From: Fidelibacterota bacterium
Lineage (GTDB): Bacteria > Fidelibacterota > UBA8477 > JABMPR01
DNA: 64,000 nucleotides
Reading direction: 5' to 3'
Assembly: GCA_018673925.1 (NCBI GenBank)
Contig: JABHBL010000043.1
Span: 1-64,000, forward strand
Notes under the pieces: model-generated
Seen by the model: the letters and a program-made list of their open reading frames with translations, nothing else
Databases searched by the model: none
Told to the model about the DNA's origin: nothing
Shown: positions 51,839 to 60,493 of the stretch, in pieces
How the letters are laid out: every line of letters starts with the position of its first letter
Numbering within the stretch: the first letter of the stretch is position 1
Program-made: the position numbers and the translations under genes

Positions 51839-52696
51839 ATGGCTAAAAAAGTTAAACGGATCGGTGGAGACACAAATCGCAGCCTCAGTAAGTACCTTGA
51901 GGAAATTGGTCAATATGAACCGCTTGATCCAAAAGATGAGATCTCGCTGGCCCAGAGGGTCAAGCAGGGTGACCGTCTTGCTCTGAAAAAATTAACTGAA
52001 GCCAACCTCCGTTTTGTAGTCTCTGTAGCTAAAGATTATCAGGGCCAAGGCTTGCCTTTGACTGACCTCATCAATGAGGGAAATCTTGGTTTGATCAAGG
52101 CCGCTGAGCGTTTCGATGAGACACGTGGTTTCAAGTTTATTTCCTACGCTGTCTGGTGGATTCGTCAATCTATTCTCCAGGCTCTGGCCGAGCATTCACG
52201 TATTGTTCGTTTACCACTCAACCGGGTTGGTACCATTTCCAAAATCTCCAAGACTTCAGATCGTTTGGAGCAAAAACTGGAAAGAACACCTACAGAACGT
52301 GAGATCGCCAAAGAGCTTGATATGGCCCCAGAAGAAGTAGCTGACGCAATACGTATTTCCAAGCGTCATCACTCATTGGATGCCCCCTTTCAGGAAGAAG
52401 AAAAAAATTCACTCATGGATGTGATTGAGGATGAGCATCAAGATGCTCCCGATTTCGATCTCATGTCTGATTCATTAAAAAAAGAAATTCGATCAGCCCT
52501 GGACACTCTAAAAGATAGAGAGCGGGAAGTAATCCGCATGTATTTCGGTATTGATCGTGAATATGCTTTAACCCTCAATGAAATTGGGGAAGAATTCAAC
52601 CTGACGCGGGAACGTGTTCGTCAGATCAAGGAGAAAGCTATCAAGCGTCTCCAGCATAAATCCCGCAGTCGCAAACTGCAGACCTATTTAGGTTAA
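51839..52696 (+). CDS. rpoD: Primary sigma factor, short FCB-type RpoD
   Basis: 285 residues. Region 1.2 [20 protein letters not shown]; region 2 with [57 protein letters not shown] (-10 recognition and melting); region 3; region 4.2 [24 protein letters not shown] (-35). It lacks region 1.1 and the non-conserved insert of proteobacterial RpoD, as in Bacteroidetes-type housekeeping sigma. Ribosome site AAGGAG precedes the ATG. Followed by rpsU. Confidence 0.95.
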   Translation: MAKKVKRIGGDTNRSLSKYLEEIGQYEPLDPKDEISLAQRVKQGDRLALKKLTEANLRFVVSVAKDYQGQGLPLTDLINEGNLGLIKAAERFDETRGFKFISYAVWWIRQSILQALAEHSRIVRLPLNRVGTISKISKTSDRLEQKLERTPTEREIAKELDMAPEEVADAIRISKRHHSLDAPFQEEEKNSLMDVIEDEHQDAPDFDLMSDSLKKEIRSALDTLKDREREVIRMYFGIDREYALTLNEIGEEFNLTRERVRQIKEKAIKRLQHKSRSRKLQTYLG

Positions 52697-52720
52697 TTTA
52701 GAAGGAGGTGAGATCGCACT

Positions 52721-52912
52721 ATGTCAGTAATGGTTACCGTAAAACGGGATGAACCCTTTGAAAAAGCGCTAAGGCGTTTCAAGAAGAAATACGAGAAAGC
52801 CGGCATTCTTAAAGATGTTAAGAAGAACTCCTTCTATTTAAAGCCATCAGAAGACCGCCGTCTGCGTCGGGCTAAAGCCGCCAAGCGTAGTCGTCAGACC
52901 AGCCGCTATTAA
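52721..52912 (+). CDS. rpsU: 30S ribosomal protein S21
   Basis: 63 residues: VTVKRDEPFEKALRRFKKKYEKAG, basic C-terminus KAAKRSRQTSRY. An unusually strong Shine-Dalgarno (GAAGGAGGTGA) lies upstream of the ATG. In Bacteroidetes S21 is linked to loss of ribosome-binding-site use; here the SD remains intact. Follows rpoD by 24 bases and ends at a terminator. Confidence 0.97.
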   Translation: MSVMVTVKRDEPFEKALRRFKKKYEKAGILKDVKKNSFYLKPSEDRRLRRAKAAKRSRQTSRY

Positions 52913-52934
52913 TCAATAGCCTGATCTAAGATTA

Positions 52935-52965
52935 AAAACCCGGGGTCTTCTCCGGGTTTTTTTTG
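52935..52965 (+). terminator. Intrinsic terminator after rpsU
   Basis: AAAACCCGG (52935-52943) pairs with CCGGGTTTT (52952-52960), a GC-rich stem followed by TTTTG. It separates rpoD-rpsU from the lipid operon. Confidence 0.92.
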
Positions 52966-53008
52966 TTTTAGAAAGATTAATTTTCTTACCCAAGACTCTC
53001 TACTACCC

Positions 53009-53026
53009 TATAATAGCTTATATAAT
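53009..53026 (+). promoter_or_regulatory. AT-rich zone with two TATAAT boxes upstream of the HMGR-like operon
   Basis: Exact TATAAT occurs at 53009-53014 and 53021-53026, between the rpsU terminator and the HMGR-like start at 53112. No good -35 is positioned for either, so the exact promoter is not fixed, but the operon must start in this gap. Confidence 0.3.
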
Positions 53027-53111
53027 GATGATTGTTTTTATCCTGTTCAGTATTATATAAGTGCCCTAAAGGTAAGAATACCATTTATTTATCATTTTTA
53101 AGGGGTGATTT

Positions 53112-54272
53112 ATGTCTGAAATAAACAATGGACGCAATTCTTTTCTTCCGCGGGGCTACAGCACTGAAGACTCTCAGGCGCGGAGGGATTGGGTCAAAAA
53201 CTTTACTGGTGTCGATATAGATGATACCCTGACAGATGATGTAGAAGATCTCAAGGGCATCATTGAAAACCATGTGGGTAGCATGAAAATACCCATGGCT
53301 GTCGTAGGACCTCTGAACATCAATGGTACCTATGCAAATGGTGACTTCATGATACCACTTTGTACTTTGGAAGGAACTTTGGCAGCCTCTATGAATCGGG
53401 GTATCTATGCCTCCACCCTCAGTGGTGGAACCACAGTACGCCATTTCCGACAGGAACTTTCACGGGCACCTGTATTCATTTTTGACAACATCATTGAGAG
53501 TGCTGAATTTCAGAAATGGGTATCAAAAAACGAAGCCAAGATCATGGAAGTGGCTGAAAGTACAACCAAACACGGTAAGGTTCTGAGAATTGATCAAATT
53601 ACCGTCCAAAACTATGTTGTTCTCGATCTGGTGTTGGACACCAAGAACGCCGCAGGACAAAATATGGTGACCCTGGCTGCCCAGGTTGCTTGTGAATACA
53701 TTCAGGCTGAAACAGGCCATAACTATTTTCTGGAATCCAACTTTAATAGTGATAAAAAAGCTTCAGGGCGAAATATGCTGCTGGGCCGTGGTCATGCTGT
53801 TCATGCTGAAACCACAATCAAGAATAGTGTCCTAAAAAGAATCCTCAAAATGGATCCCGATATCTTGTTTGATTCATGGAACTTTTTCCCAACAGTGTCA
53901 AGCCTGGCGGGCACCCATGGAAATGGATTGCATGTCTCAAACGCAATCACGGCAATTTATCTTGCCACTGGTCAGGATACGGCTTGTGCTGCTGAAAACA
54001 GTATTGCACATCTCGGGCTGGAAAAACAAGAAGATGGTCTCAAATTTAAATTGACGCTTCCATCCCTCACCGTGGGAACTGTTGGTGGTGGTACACGCCT
54101 GAAAATGCAGCAGAGAAACTTGGAAGTGCTGGGTTGTGCAGAAGGTGAAAACTCATCCAGAAAACTGGCAGAAATTATTGCTGCAGCTACCCTTGCTCTA
54201 GAAATATCGCTCATCTGTGCCATTGGTTCTCATACCTGGAATGATGCACACATGAAATATGGTAGAAAATAG
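53112..54272 (+). CDS. HMG-CoA-reductase-like protein with divergent cofactor motif
   Basis: 386 residues, class I-like HMGR fold. The catalytic set appears present: E87 in TLEGTLAAS, K215/K216 in SDKKASGR, D289 in ATGQDTA, H380 in DAHMKYGRK; also ENHVGSMKIPMAVVGPL and VGTVGGGTRL. But the nucleotide motif DAMGMNM reads NAAGQNM (N179 for the Asp), so cofactor use or activity may differ. HMGR makes mevalonate; ispE and ispF in this window show a MEP pathway, so this protein may serve another purpose. First gene of a tight four-gene operon; the acyltransferase starts 8 bases after it. Ribosome site AAGGGGTGA. Confidence 0.82.
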   Translation: MSEINNGRNSFLPRGYSTEDSQARRDWVKNFTGVDIDDTLTDDVEDLKGIIENHVGSMKIPMAVVGPLNINGTYANGDFMIPLCTLEGTLAASMNRGIYASTLSGGTTVRHFRQELSRAPVFIFDNIIESAEFQKWVSKNEAKIMEVAESTTKHGKVLRIDQITVQNYVVLDLVLDTKNAAGQNMVTLAAQVACEYIQAETGHNYFLESNFNSDKKASGRNMLLGRGHAVHAETTIKNSVLKRILKMDPDILFDSWNFFPTVSSLAGTHGNGLHVSNAITAIYLATGQDTACAAENSIAHLGLEKQEDGLKFKLTLPSLTVGTVGGGTRLKMQQRNLEVLGCAEGENSSRKLAEIIAAATLALEISLICAIGSHTWNDAHMKYGRK

Positions 54273-54280
54273 AGTCCATT

Positions 54281-55012
54281 ATGGATGTGCTAGACAATCC
54301 GAAATACACCTATCTCGTAGGTAAACAGCCTTTTTACTATAAAATCTGGAAAACCTTATTTTATTACTATAGTAAAACTGTATTTACATTTTACACACCC
54401 CTGAAGGTTCATGGTCGCGAAAATATTCCTGATTCATCATTTATCTTTTGCAGTAATCACAATAGCCATATGGATGTAGCGCTTCTTTCTGCAGCCGCCC
54501 AAAAAAGTTTTAATCATTTTGGTATGATGGCAGCAAAAGACTACTGGTTTGATAGCTGGACAAGACGAACCTTGATAAATACTGTCATGAACTTGATTCC
54601 CATTGATCGCAAAGTGAATGGGGTGAGCCAGTTTTCAATCAAAGACACCATTAAATTGTGCAAATCCTTTATGAATTATAAGCAACGCAGTTTGATCTTT
54701 TTTCCTGAGGGCACCCGAGGAACTCCAGGTAAGATATTACCCTTTAAAAAAGGGGCTGCCCGTTTTTCTTTGGATTTAAAGGCACCAATTTTACCGGCAG
54801 TAATACATGGTTCCCATAAAGCCTGGCCACGAGGTAATTTTTTAATGCGCCCGACTGGCATTGCTGTCTATATTCTTGAACCAATTTATCCTGAATCTTT
54901 TATGGAAAATGATAATCCCAGCGAAGATGATTTGAGAAACGCTTCAAAAAAAATGATATCAGCGTTGGAACAAGCCATTACAAAAAAGGCCACAGAACTT
55001 TATGACGAATAA
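54281..55012 (+). CDS. PlsC-type acyltransferase (LPLAT family), DHAP/G3P-acyltransferase candidate
   Basis: 243 residues. The LPLAT motifs are complete: NHNSHMD (H60 and D65 of H-x4-D), FFPEGTRG (140-146) and a following PFKKGAARF. Hydrophobic segment near 23-40 suggests membrane association. Family members acylate lysophosphatidate, glycerol-3-phosphate or DHAP. Placed directly before an AGPS homologue (11-base overlap), it is a candidate for the DHAP-acylating step (the GNPAT role) of ether-lipid synthesis, but a plain LPA acyltransferase cannot be excluded. Confidence 0.88.
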   Translation: MDVLDNPKYTYLVGKQPFYYKIWKTLFYYYSKTVFTFYTPLKVHGRENIPDSSFIFCSNHNSHMDVALLSAAAQKSFNHFGMMAAKDYWFDSWTRRTLINTVMNLIPIDRKVNGVSQFSIKDTIKLCKSFMNYKQRSLIFFPEGTRGTPGKILPFKKGAARFSLDLKAPILPAVIHGSHKAWPRGNFLMRPTGIAVYILEPIYPESFMENDNPSEDDLRNASKKMISALEQAITKKATELYDE

Positions 55013-56771
55013 AAAAAATTCAGTGGAGAAAAAATTCTTTGCTGTAAACAATGATAACTGGGGACACAAATGGGGATACCGAGATTCAGAATTTCTGCTG
55101 AATAAAGACGGAAGCGTCAGCATGACCGGTAATCGATATGAGCTGTGTGGTTTCGATATGCCGGATTTTATTCCCTATGTTGAAGAGATGTTGGATATGA
55201 CTGTGGATGTCGATGATGTGTTGCCTGAGGTTGACAACAAACCTGTTGTGGAAGCTCAAATTAACCAGGCTTTTACAGATGCCATCAAGGCCACATTCGC
55301 TGAGGACCGCTATTCCTTTGGTGATGCAGAACGACTCATGCACAGTGCGGGACAGACCACTGATGAAATTTATAACGTTGTCTTTGCAAAAATTGACAAA
55401 GTAGCAGATATGGCATTCTACATTGAGTCCGAAGACGAAGCCAAAAAATTGATCGAACTGGCCATTGAACATGATGTGTGTCTCATCCCATATGGCGGTG
55501 GTACAAGTGTAAGTAATGCCCTGCAAATTCCTCAATTTGAAACAAGGATGGTTGTAGCAGTAGACACTCGACGAATGGATAAAATCGAATCAATTGATGT
55601 GGAAAACCGTCGCGTGGTAGTCCAGGCCGGAATCCTGGGCGGCAAGCTGGAAGAACTCTTGGAAGCCGAAGGACTCACTGTCGGACATGAACCTGACAGT
55701 ATTGAGTTGTCAACTCTGGGAGGTTGGATTTCAACCAACGCCAGCGGGATGAAAAAAAATCGATACGGAAATATTGAAGATATCGTTGAGAATGTAACCA
55801 TGATTACTCCCAATGGTGTTGTGGAGCAGGTAAATCCGATTACAAGAGCTTCTATTGGTGTTAGTTCACAAAACATGTTATTAGGTTCTGAAGGTAATTT
55901 TGGAATCATCACCAAAGCCACTTTAAAGGTGCATACGCTCCCGGAATCATCTGATTATAATTCTGCCCTGTTTCACGACTGGGAGACCGGTGTAGCCTTT
56001 ATGTATGAATTGTCGAAAAGTGGTGCGGTACCCGCCAGTGCACGTCTCATGGATAACGCGCAATTCCGCTTTGGACAGGCTTTGAATGCCAAGCCTAGTG
56101 GACTAAAGGTATGGATAAAAAAACTGGAAAAGTTTGTCGTTCTAAATGTTAAAAAGTTTGATCCATACAAAATGGTGGTGACTTCATTCAAATTAGAGGG
56201 TTCCAAGGACGAAGTTGATCTGCAACAGAAAACCATAAAGCGGTTAACCAACAAATATAATGGCATGGTTGGCGGTTCAGAAAATGGAAAAAAGGGTTAT
56301 AACCTGACTTTTGCTATCGCTTATATCAGAGATTTTATGACGAGATATCGGATTATTGGTGAAACCATGGAAACATCGGTTCCCTGGAGCAAAGTGCATG
56401 AGGTTTGCGAAGCTGCTACCAATAAAATTAACGAGCTTCACAAAAAGCATAATATCCCGGGGAAACCCTATATCTCCTATCGTGTGCCACAGATCTACCA
56501 TACAGGAGTCTGTATCTATTTTATGTTTGCCATGAGTATCAAAGGGGTAAAGAATCCTATTGAGGTTTTTAATTCAATTGAATATGCCATGAGAGAAGCA
56601 ATCATGGAAGCTGGTGGTTCCATATCCCATCATCATGGTGTTGGAAAACTGCGTAAAGATTTTATGAAGGGAACCCTTTCCCCTGCAAGTATCGAAATGC
56701 TAAAACAGGTGAAAACGGGGCATGATCCTAAAAACATTTTTGGCGTTGCTAACAACGTCTTCTTTGAGTAA
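55002..56771 (+). CDS. agpS: Alkylglycerone-phosphate synthase (AGPS) homologue, ether-lipid FAD enzyme
   Basis: 589 residues, close in length to mature animal AGPS. FAD-binding PCMH domain (about 130-320) with IPYGGGTSVS and GHEPDSIELSTLGGW; then ASGMKKNRYGNIED, ASARLMDNAQFRFGQAL, GYNLTFAIAYIRDF, GETMETSVPW, HTGVCIYFMFAM and the active-site SHHHGVGKLRK, and DPKNIFG. These match, nearly residue for residue as I recall it, human/guinea-pig AGPS rather than GlcD/D-lactate dehydrogenase relatives, including the N-terminal WGYRDSEFLLNKDG segment. AGPS swaps the acyl chain of acyl-DHAP for a fatty alcohol. The 11-base overlap with the acyltransferase gene suggests coupled translation. Confidence 0.92.
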   Translation: MTNKKNSVEKKFFAVNNDNWGHKWGYRDSEFLLNKDGSVSMTGNRYELCGFDMPDFIPYVEEMLDMTVDVDDVLPEVDNKPVVEAQINQAFTDAIKATFAEDRYSFGDAERLMHSAGQTTDEIYNVVFAKIDKVADMAFYIESEDEAKKLIELAIEHDVCLIPYGGGTSVSNALQIPQFETRMVVAVDTRRMDKIESIDVENRRVVVQAGILGGKLEELLEAEGLTVGHEPDSIELSTLGGWISTNASGMKKNRYGNIEDIVENVTMITPNGVVEQVNPITRASIGVSSQNMLLGSEGNFGIITKATLKVHTLPESSDYNSALFHDWETGVAFMYELSKSGAVPASARLMDNAQFRFGQALNAKPSGLKVWIKKLEKFVVLNVKKFDPYKMVVTSFKLEGSKDEVDLQQKTIKRLTNKYNGMVGGSENGKKGYNLTFAIAYIRDFMTRYRIIGETMETSVPWSKVHEVCEAATNKINELHKKHNIPGKPYISYRVPQIYHTGVCIYFMFAMSIKGVKNPIEVFNSIEYAMREAIMEAGGSISHHHGVGKLRKDFMKGTLSPASIEMLKQVKTGHDPKNIFGVANNVFFE

Positions 56772-56796
56772 GCGAAACATAATTCAAGGTTAAAAA

Positions 56797-57603
56797 ATGA
56801 TTATTGCTGGAAAGGTCTTCATAATAACCGGAGCGTCATCTGGTATTGGTGAAGAATTATCTCGTGTGCTCGCTCAACGGGGCGCCAGGGTTGTCTGTGC
56901 AGCGCGGAGAGCGGATGAACTCAAGCGGGTGTGTGATTCCATCAACGCTTCAGGTGGATCGGCTCTGGCTGTGCAAACCGATATCACCAATTTAGACGCT
57001 TGCCATAACATGGTCCAAGAAACCCTTAAAGCTTATGGTCAATTGGATGGTCTTATCCTGAATGCTGGTATCAGTATGTGGAGTCGTTTTGAAGATATTT
57101 CTGATATATCATTTTTCCAGGATTTGATGGATGTGAATTATCATGGTGCGGTAAACTGTTGTCATGCTGCCCTGCCCCATTTGAAACAGACGCAGGGAAA
57201 AATCGTAAGCTGTTCAACAGCTCAAGCTATTATGGGTTTTCCCAATCACTCCGGCTATGTTGCTTCAAAGCATGCCCTGCATGGTTTTTTAGAAACTCTG
57301 GATATGGAGCTACGAGGTGAAATTACCATTCTCGAAGCGGTGTTGAGCTGGATCAGGGGCACCAATCTCAGGGGAAACGCCTTTGGCGCAGATGGAAAAA
57401 AACATGAGCATTCTGCCCGAAAGCATACCAGCGAATCTGTAAGTCTTGAAGACTGCGTCGCCCAAATTATCCAGGCCATTGAAAGAGATAAAAAAACTGT
57501 CTACATCCCAGGCAAACTTGGCCTGGTTCCTTTTCTGAACACATTTTTTAAGGGCTTTCTTCAGCGCAAAGTCATGAGGGCGATTGACAAAAACGAAACC
57601 TAG
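56797..57603 (+). CDS. Short-chain dehydrogenase/reductase, candidate acyl/alkyl-DHAP reductase
   Basis: 268 residues. Classical SDR: cofactor loop TGASSGIGEE (11-20), A-R-R (36-38) favouring NADPH, NAGIS (N89 region), catalytic S140, Y154 and K158 (YVASK). A hydrophobic C-terminal stretch (LGLVPFLNTFFKGFLQR) suggests membrane attachment. Following AGPS by 25 bases, it is a good candidate for reduction of alkyl-DHAP to alkyl-glycerol-3-phosphate; DHRS7B does this in mammals. Substrate is inferred from context. Confidence 0.85.
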   Translation: MIIAGKVFIITGASSGIGEELSRVLAQRGARVVCAARRADELKRVCDSINASGGSALAVQTDITNLDACHNMVQETLKAYGQLDGLILNAGISMWSRFEDISDISFFQDLMDVNYHGAVNCCHAALPHLKQTQGKIVSCSTAQAIMGFPNHSGYVASKHALHGFLETLDMELRGEITILEAVLSWIRGTNLRGNAFGADGKKHEHSARKHTSESVSLEDCVAQIIQAIERDKKTVYIPGKLGLVPFLNTFFKGFLQRKVMRAIDKNET

Positions 57604-57648
57604 ACTGGTTTTGAAACTTTTTAAAGCACGACCCCGCTTCTGTTTATC

Positions 57649-59688
57649 CTATCGCAAGTAAACCATCTTAATCGTCTTTGAATGACCACCAGCCTGGAGT
57701 CGACATAAATACACGCCTGTACTCACCTGAGTTCCTGACTGATCCACCCCATTCCATTGAAATTCATAATTGCCCTGAGATTTTACTTCATCCTGGAGGT
57801 TCATGATTTCTTGACCTCGAATATCAAATACCGTCAGCTTGACAGAGGATTGCTCTGGAAGTGAGTAGATGATGGTTGTGGTTGGGTTGAAGGGGTTGGG
57901 GTAGACATTCAACAGCAACTGTGATTCGGGAAGCGAGAATTTGTCAGAACCATCATAGGATGTAAAAACGTGGTTGGTACCCATACTCCAGGTGGTTTCA
58001 GATAACTGAATGTCGGCATCACCCACAAGGTCTTCAACAATTGAACCTGTCCCCTGGTTCATATCCCAGGCTGCAAGTAAACCCACACCAGCTGCATTAA
58101 TTCCCTGATACATGATGGTCTGGACTGCTGATTCATCCAGAACGACCTCCCACAGAGATACTTCATCCAGTACACCATGAAAACTGCGAGTATTCTCGAT
58201 TGAACCAATTGTTATAGGATTCATTGACATATCCGCCAGGGGTCCACTGCCAGAACCTACAGATGTAACTTCAACCGGGCTGCCATTCACATACATCTTC
58301 ACCTCACTGGAATTCGCATCGTAGCTCATGGCCACATGCATCCAGTTGTCCAGCCAGATGGCATTTATGGAAGCCTGATGATAGCTTGGGGGACCACTTT
58401 CGTGAAAGAGTTGCAGGAATAGGGTGTGCTGATCCTGACTTGTGGCATTTTTGCTAATGGAGAACCAGAATGCTCCCTTTGATATGATGCCACCTCCATA
58501 AACCTGGTCGCTGCCCCACCCTAAAGGATATATCCATGCTGTCACGCCCAATGCATTCTGTGGATTTAAATTCATCGCGGTATCGCTGATGGAATAGCTG
58601 GTTCGTCCATTAAAAAAGAGACCTGTCTCACCAGGATCATGGACATGGATCATGTCCTCCTCCATATGATCACTGCTTCGATTTGAATTATCGACGTTTA
58701 CAGAGACAGAATAAATGCCGGGAGATGTATAGGTTCCTATTGGTGTTGGACCATTCAGATCAACTTCCCCATCTGAGTCAATATCCCAATTCCAGTTTTC
58801 AAGTGGGGGAGCTGCATAGGAATGATCACTGAATTGGACCTGAAGTGGGGTTTCCCCCTCTCTAGGTTCTGCATGGAAACGGATTCCGATATAGTCATCC
58901 GGGAGTGGTGTGATGAGAATCGTATCTTCGTCAAAGAAGGGCAAGGCCAATAAGGTATCCCTCTCGATTATTGAGATATTTGCAGCCCCTGAGCCATTGT
59001 TAAAAACGGTGACTGGAGGATGGACAAACTCATCATTGTACATGTGGATAGCGCCCGTTGACCAGCTGGAAATATACAGATTCCCCTGATGGTCCATCGC
59101 CATGCCATCGAACCCTCCTATTTCGGTATCAATGATGGGCGAAACGCTTGAATCCGCCTTTTGAATGCTCCATAAAGTTTTACTGCCATTATAGGTACAC
59201 AGGATCATTCTGTCATTCATAGGGTCAAAAATGATATCCTGGGGTTGTCCTGGAAATGCACCCTGGACCCAGGTCCAGTAAGTCTCATCTGAAAGACGTA
59301 TTTTGTATACTGTACTGTTGGTCCCCAGGGCATACAGGTGGTCCTCATGGTACAGAAGACCATCTAACCCAACAGATCCGGGAATCGTAATGGTTGAGAT
59401 TGTTGCCGCAGTGTTCAGGTTCAAAATGGTAACCGAGGTCCCTGTAGAGATAAACAGGCTATCCCCATGAATATCAAAACTCAAACTTTGGTTCAATCCT
59501 GATTTGAAAACAGTCTGATTCCCATCCATATCCAAACTGACGATGGTACCATTATAATAGTTTGAGATCAAATATCTATCACGTGCTTCATCCAGCATGA
59601 TGCACTCTGGTCCTGAGAAAAGATTTTGTGCCAATGTGCTACCGCTTATGATGATAGAAAAGAATACGACTTTTAGAACCGTTGTCAT
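57649..59688 (-). CDS. Secreted NHL/PKD/LamG protein with C-terminal sorting domain
   Basis: 679 residues. Signal peptide (about 1-20). Residues 25-265: NHL/SMP-30-like beta propeller repeats (GNQTVFKSGLNQSLSFDIHG, GFDGMAMDHQGNLYISS). About 270-355: PKD domain (GETPLQVQFSDHS, WNWDIDSDGE, YTSPGIYSVSV). About 362-545: LamG/concanavalin-like domain (FNGRTSYSI, WMHVAMSYD). About 590-679: sorting/FlgD-like domain with NVYPNPFNPTTTIIYSLP and a final KTIKMVYLR, the T9SS-type C-terminal signal family typical of Calditrichota/Marinimicrobia. Likely exported to the surface; function unknown. Confidence 0.85.
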   Translation of the reverse strand: MTTVLKVVFFSIIISGSTLAQNLFSGPECIMLDEARDRYLISNYYNGTIVSLDMDGNQTVFKSGLNQSLSFDIHGDSLFISTGTSVTILNLNTAATISTITIPGSVGLDGLLYHEDHLYALGTNSTVYKIRLSDETYWTWVQGAFPGQPQDIIFDPMNDRMILCTYNGSKTLWSIQKADSSVSPIIDTEIGGFDGMAMDHQGNLYISSWSTGAIHMYNDEFVHPPVTVFNNGSGAANISIIERDTLLALPFFDEDTILITPLPDDYIGIRFHAEPREGETPLQVQFSDHSYAAPPLENWNWDIDSDGEVDLNGPTPIGTYTSPGIYSVSVNVDNSNRSSDHMEEDMIHVHDPGETGLFFNGRTSYSISDTAMNLNPQNALGVTAWIYPLGWGSDQVYGGGIISKGAFWFSISKNATSQDQHTLFLQLFHESGPPSYHQASINAIWLDNWMHVAMSYDANSSEVKMYVNGSPVEVTSVGSGSGPLADMSMNPITIGSIENTRSFHGVLDEVSLWEVVLDESAVQTIMYQGINAAGVGLLAAWDMNQGTGSIVEDLVGDADIQLSETTWSMGTNHVFTSYDGSDKFSLPESQLLLNVYPNPFNPTTTIIYSLPEQSSVKLTVFDIRGQEIMNLQDEVKSQGNYEFQWNGVDQSGTQVSTGVYLCRLQAGGHSKTIKMVYLR

Positions 59689-60028
59689 GATACCTCCAAT
59701 TTGTCTGACAGAGGAAAATAATGCGTGTGAGGAGGACTCATATCTTGAATCAATGAGTAAACCCTATGCCTTGTTTAGCGGATGCTTGATTCCGTAAACG
59801 GTAATTGGCTGCATTTTGGACCTGTAACCAGAATTCATCTAAACCCTGTGCGCAATCATATATCAAGAGGGTGGAGCGTCCCCTTGGACAAGTTTAGAGA
59901 CCCTCGCCTCTACGGTGCCAAAGGCAGGGATTATCGAACCTTGGAGCTATCAAATAAATTACTCGTTTGATATCACCTGAGATTTGTTTCTATTTATGAA
60001 TAGTTAAATATTGAATGAGGGAGATATC
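59689..60028. other. 340-bp divergent gap, nothing recognised
   Basis: No supported gene. A segment near 59875-59945 has short GC-rich repeats (GCGTCCCCTTGG, CCTCGCCTC) and a TTCGA-like element, but it does not fold as a tRNA. A small open frame (59782-59970) has no ribosome site. It should contain promoters for both flanking genes. Confidence 0.4.
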
Positions 60029-60448
60029 ATGAAAATAATGGCCACCATTCTTGCAGTAATGACACTAAGCCTGTTATCCTGTGGACTTGAAGATGAATTA
60101 GATAAGGCAATCATCGATATATCTGGTGAAGTAAGCCACGATGGCAATGGTGTAGCTGGAGTATTAGTCCTTTTAGTTGAGGGGACGACCATTGCTGATG
60201 GGTTCAACCTATCAAATGGAAGCATTACAGATAATAGCGGTCGCTACACGATTTTGGGCGTGGAAGCTGGTGAGTATTATCTGCTGGCAGTAGATGACAG
60301 CAACAGCAATCTAGAATTTGATGCTGATACCGATCGGTTGGGTTTTCATGGAGTCAATACCCAAAACCTGGATTTGGAACCCGATCTAATTACAGTTGCT
60401 GACTCTGATGTTGAGAATATTAATGTAATCAGCCTGTATTCATTATAG
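60029..60448 (+). CDS. Small lipoprotein with carboxypeptidase-regulatory/SdrD-like beta domain
   Basis: 139 residues. Signal peptide with lipobox LLSC (Cys18). One beta-sandwich follows: ISGEVSHDGNGVAGVLVLLVEG, TDNSGRYTILGVEAGEYYLLAVDDSNSNLEFD, the pattern of a Cna-B/carboxypeptidase-regulatory fold with acidic, calcium-like loops. Possibly a surface or periplasmic structural protein. I chose ATG 60029 with AGGGAG before it, six codons downstream of an earlier ATG. Confidence 0.75.
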   Translation: MKIMATILAVMTLSLLSCGLEDELDKAIIDISGEVSHDGNGVAGVLVLLVEGTTIADGFNLSNGSITDNSGRYTILGVEAGEYYLLAVDDSNSNLEFDADTDRLGFHGVNTQNLDLEPDLITVADSDVENINVISLYSL

Positions 60449-60493
60449 TTGTTACAAAAGTAGCGCTGTTCGTTTAAAAGTGCTATTTAAGCG

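Noticed and set aside
59875-59945. Possible tRNA or small RNA
   Set aside because: A TTCGA-like element is present but position 61 is not C, and the stems do not pair.
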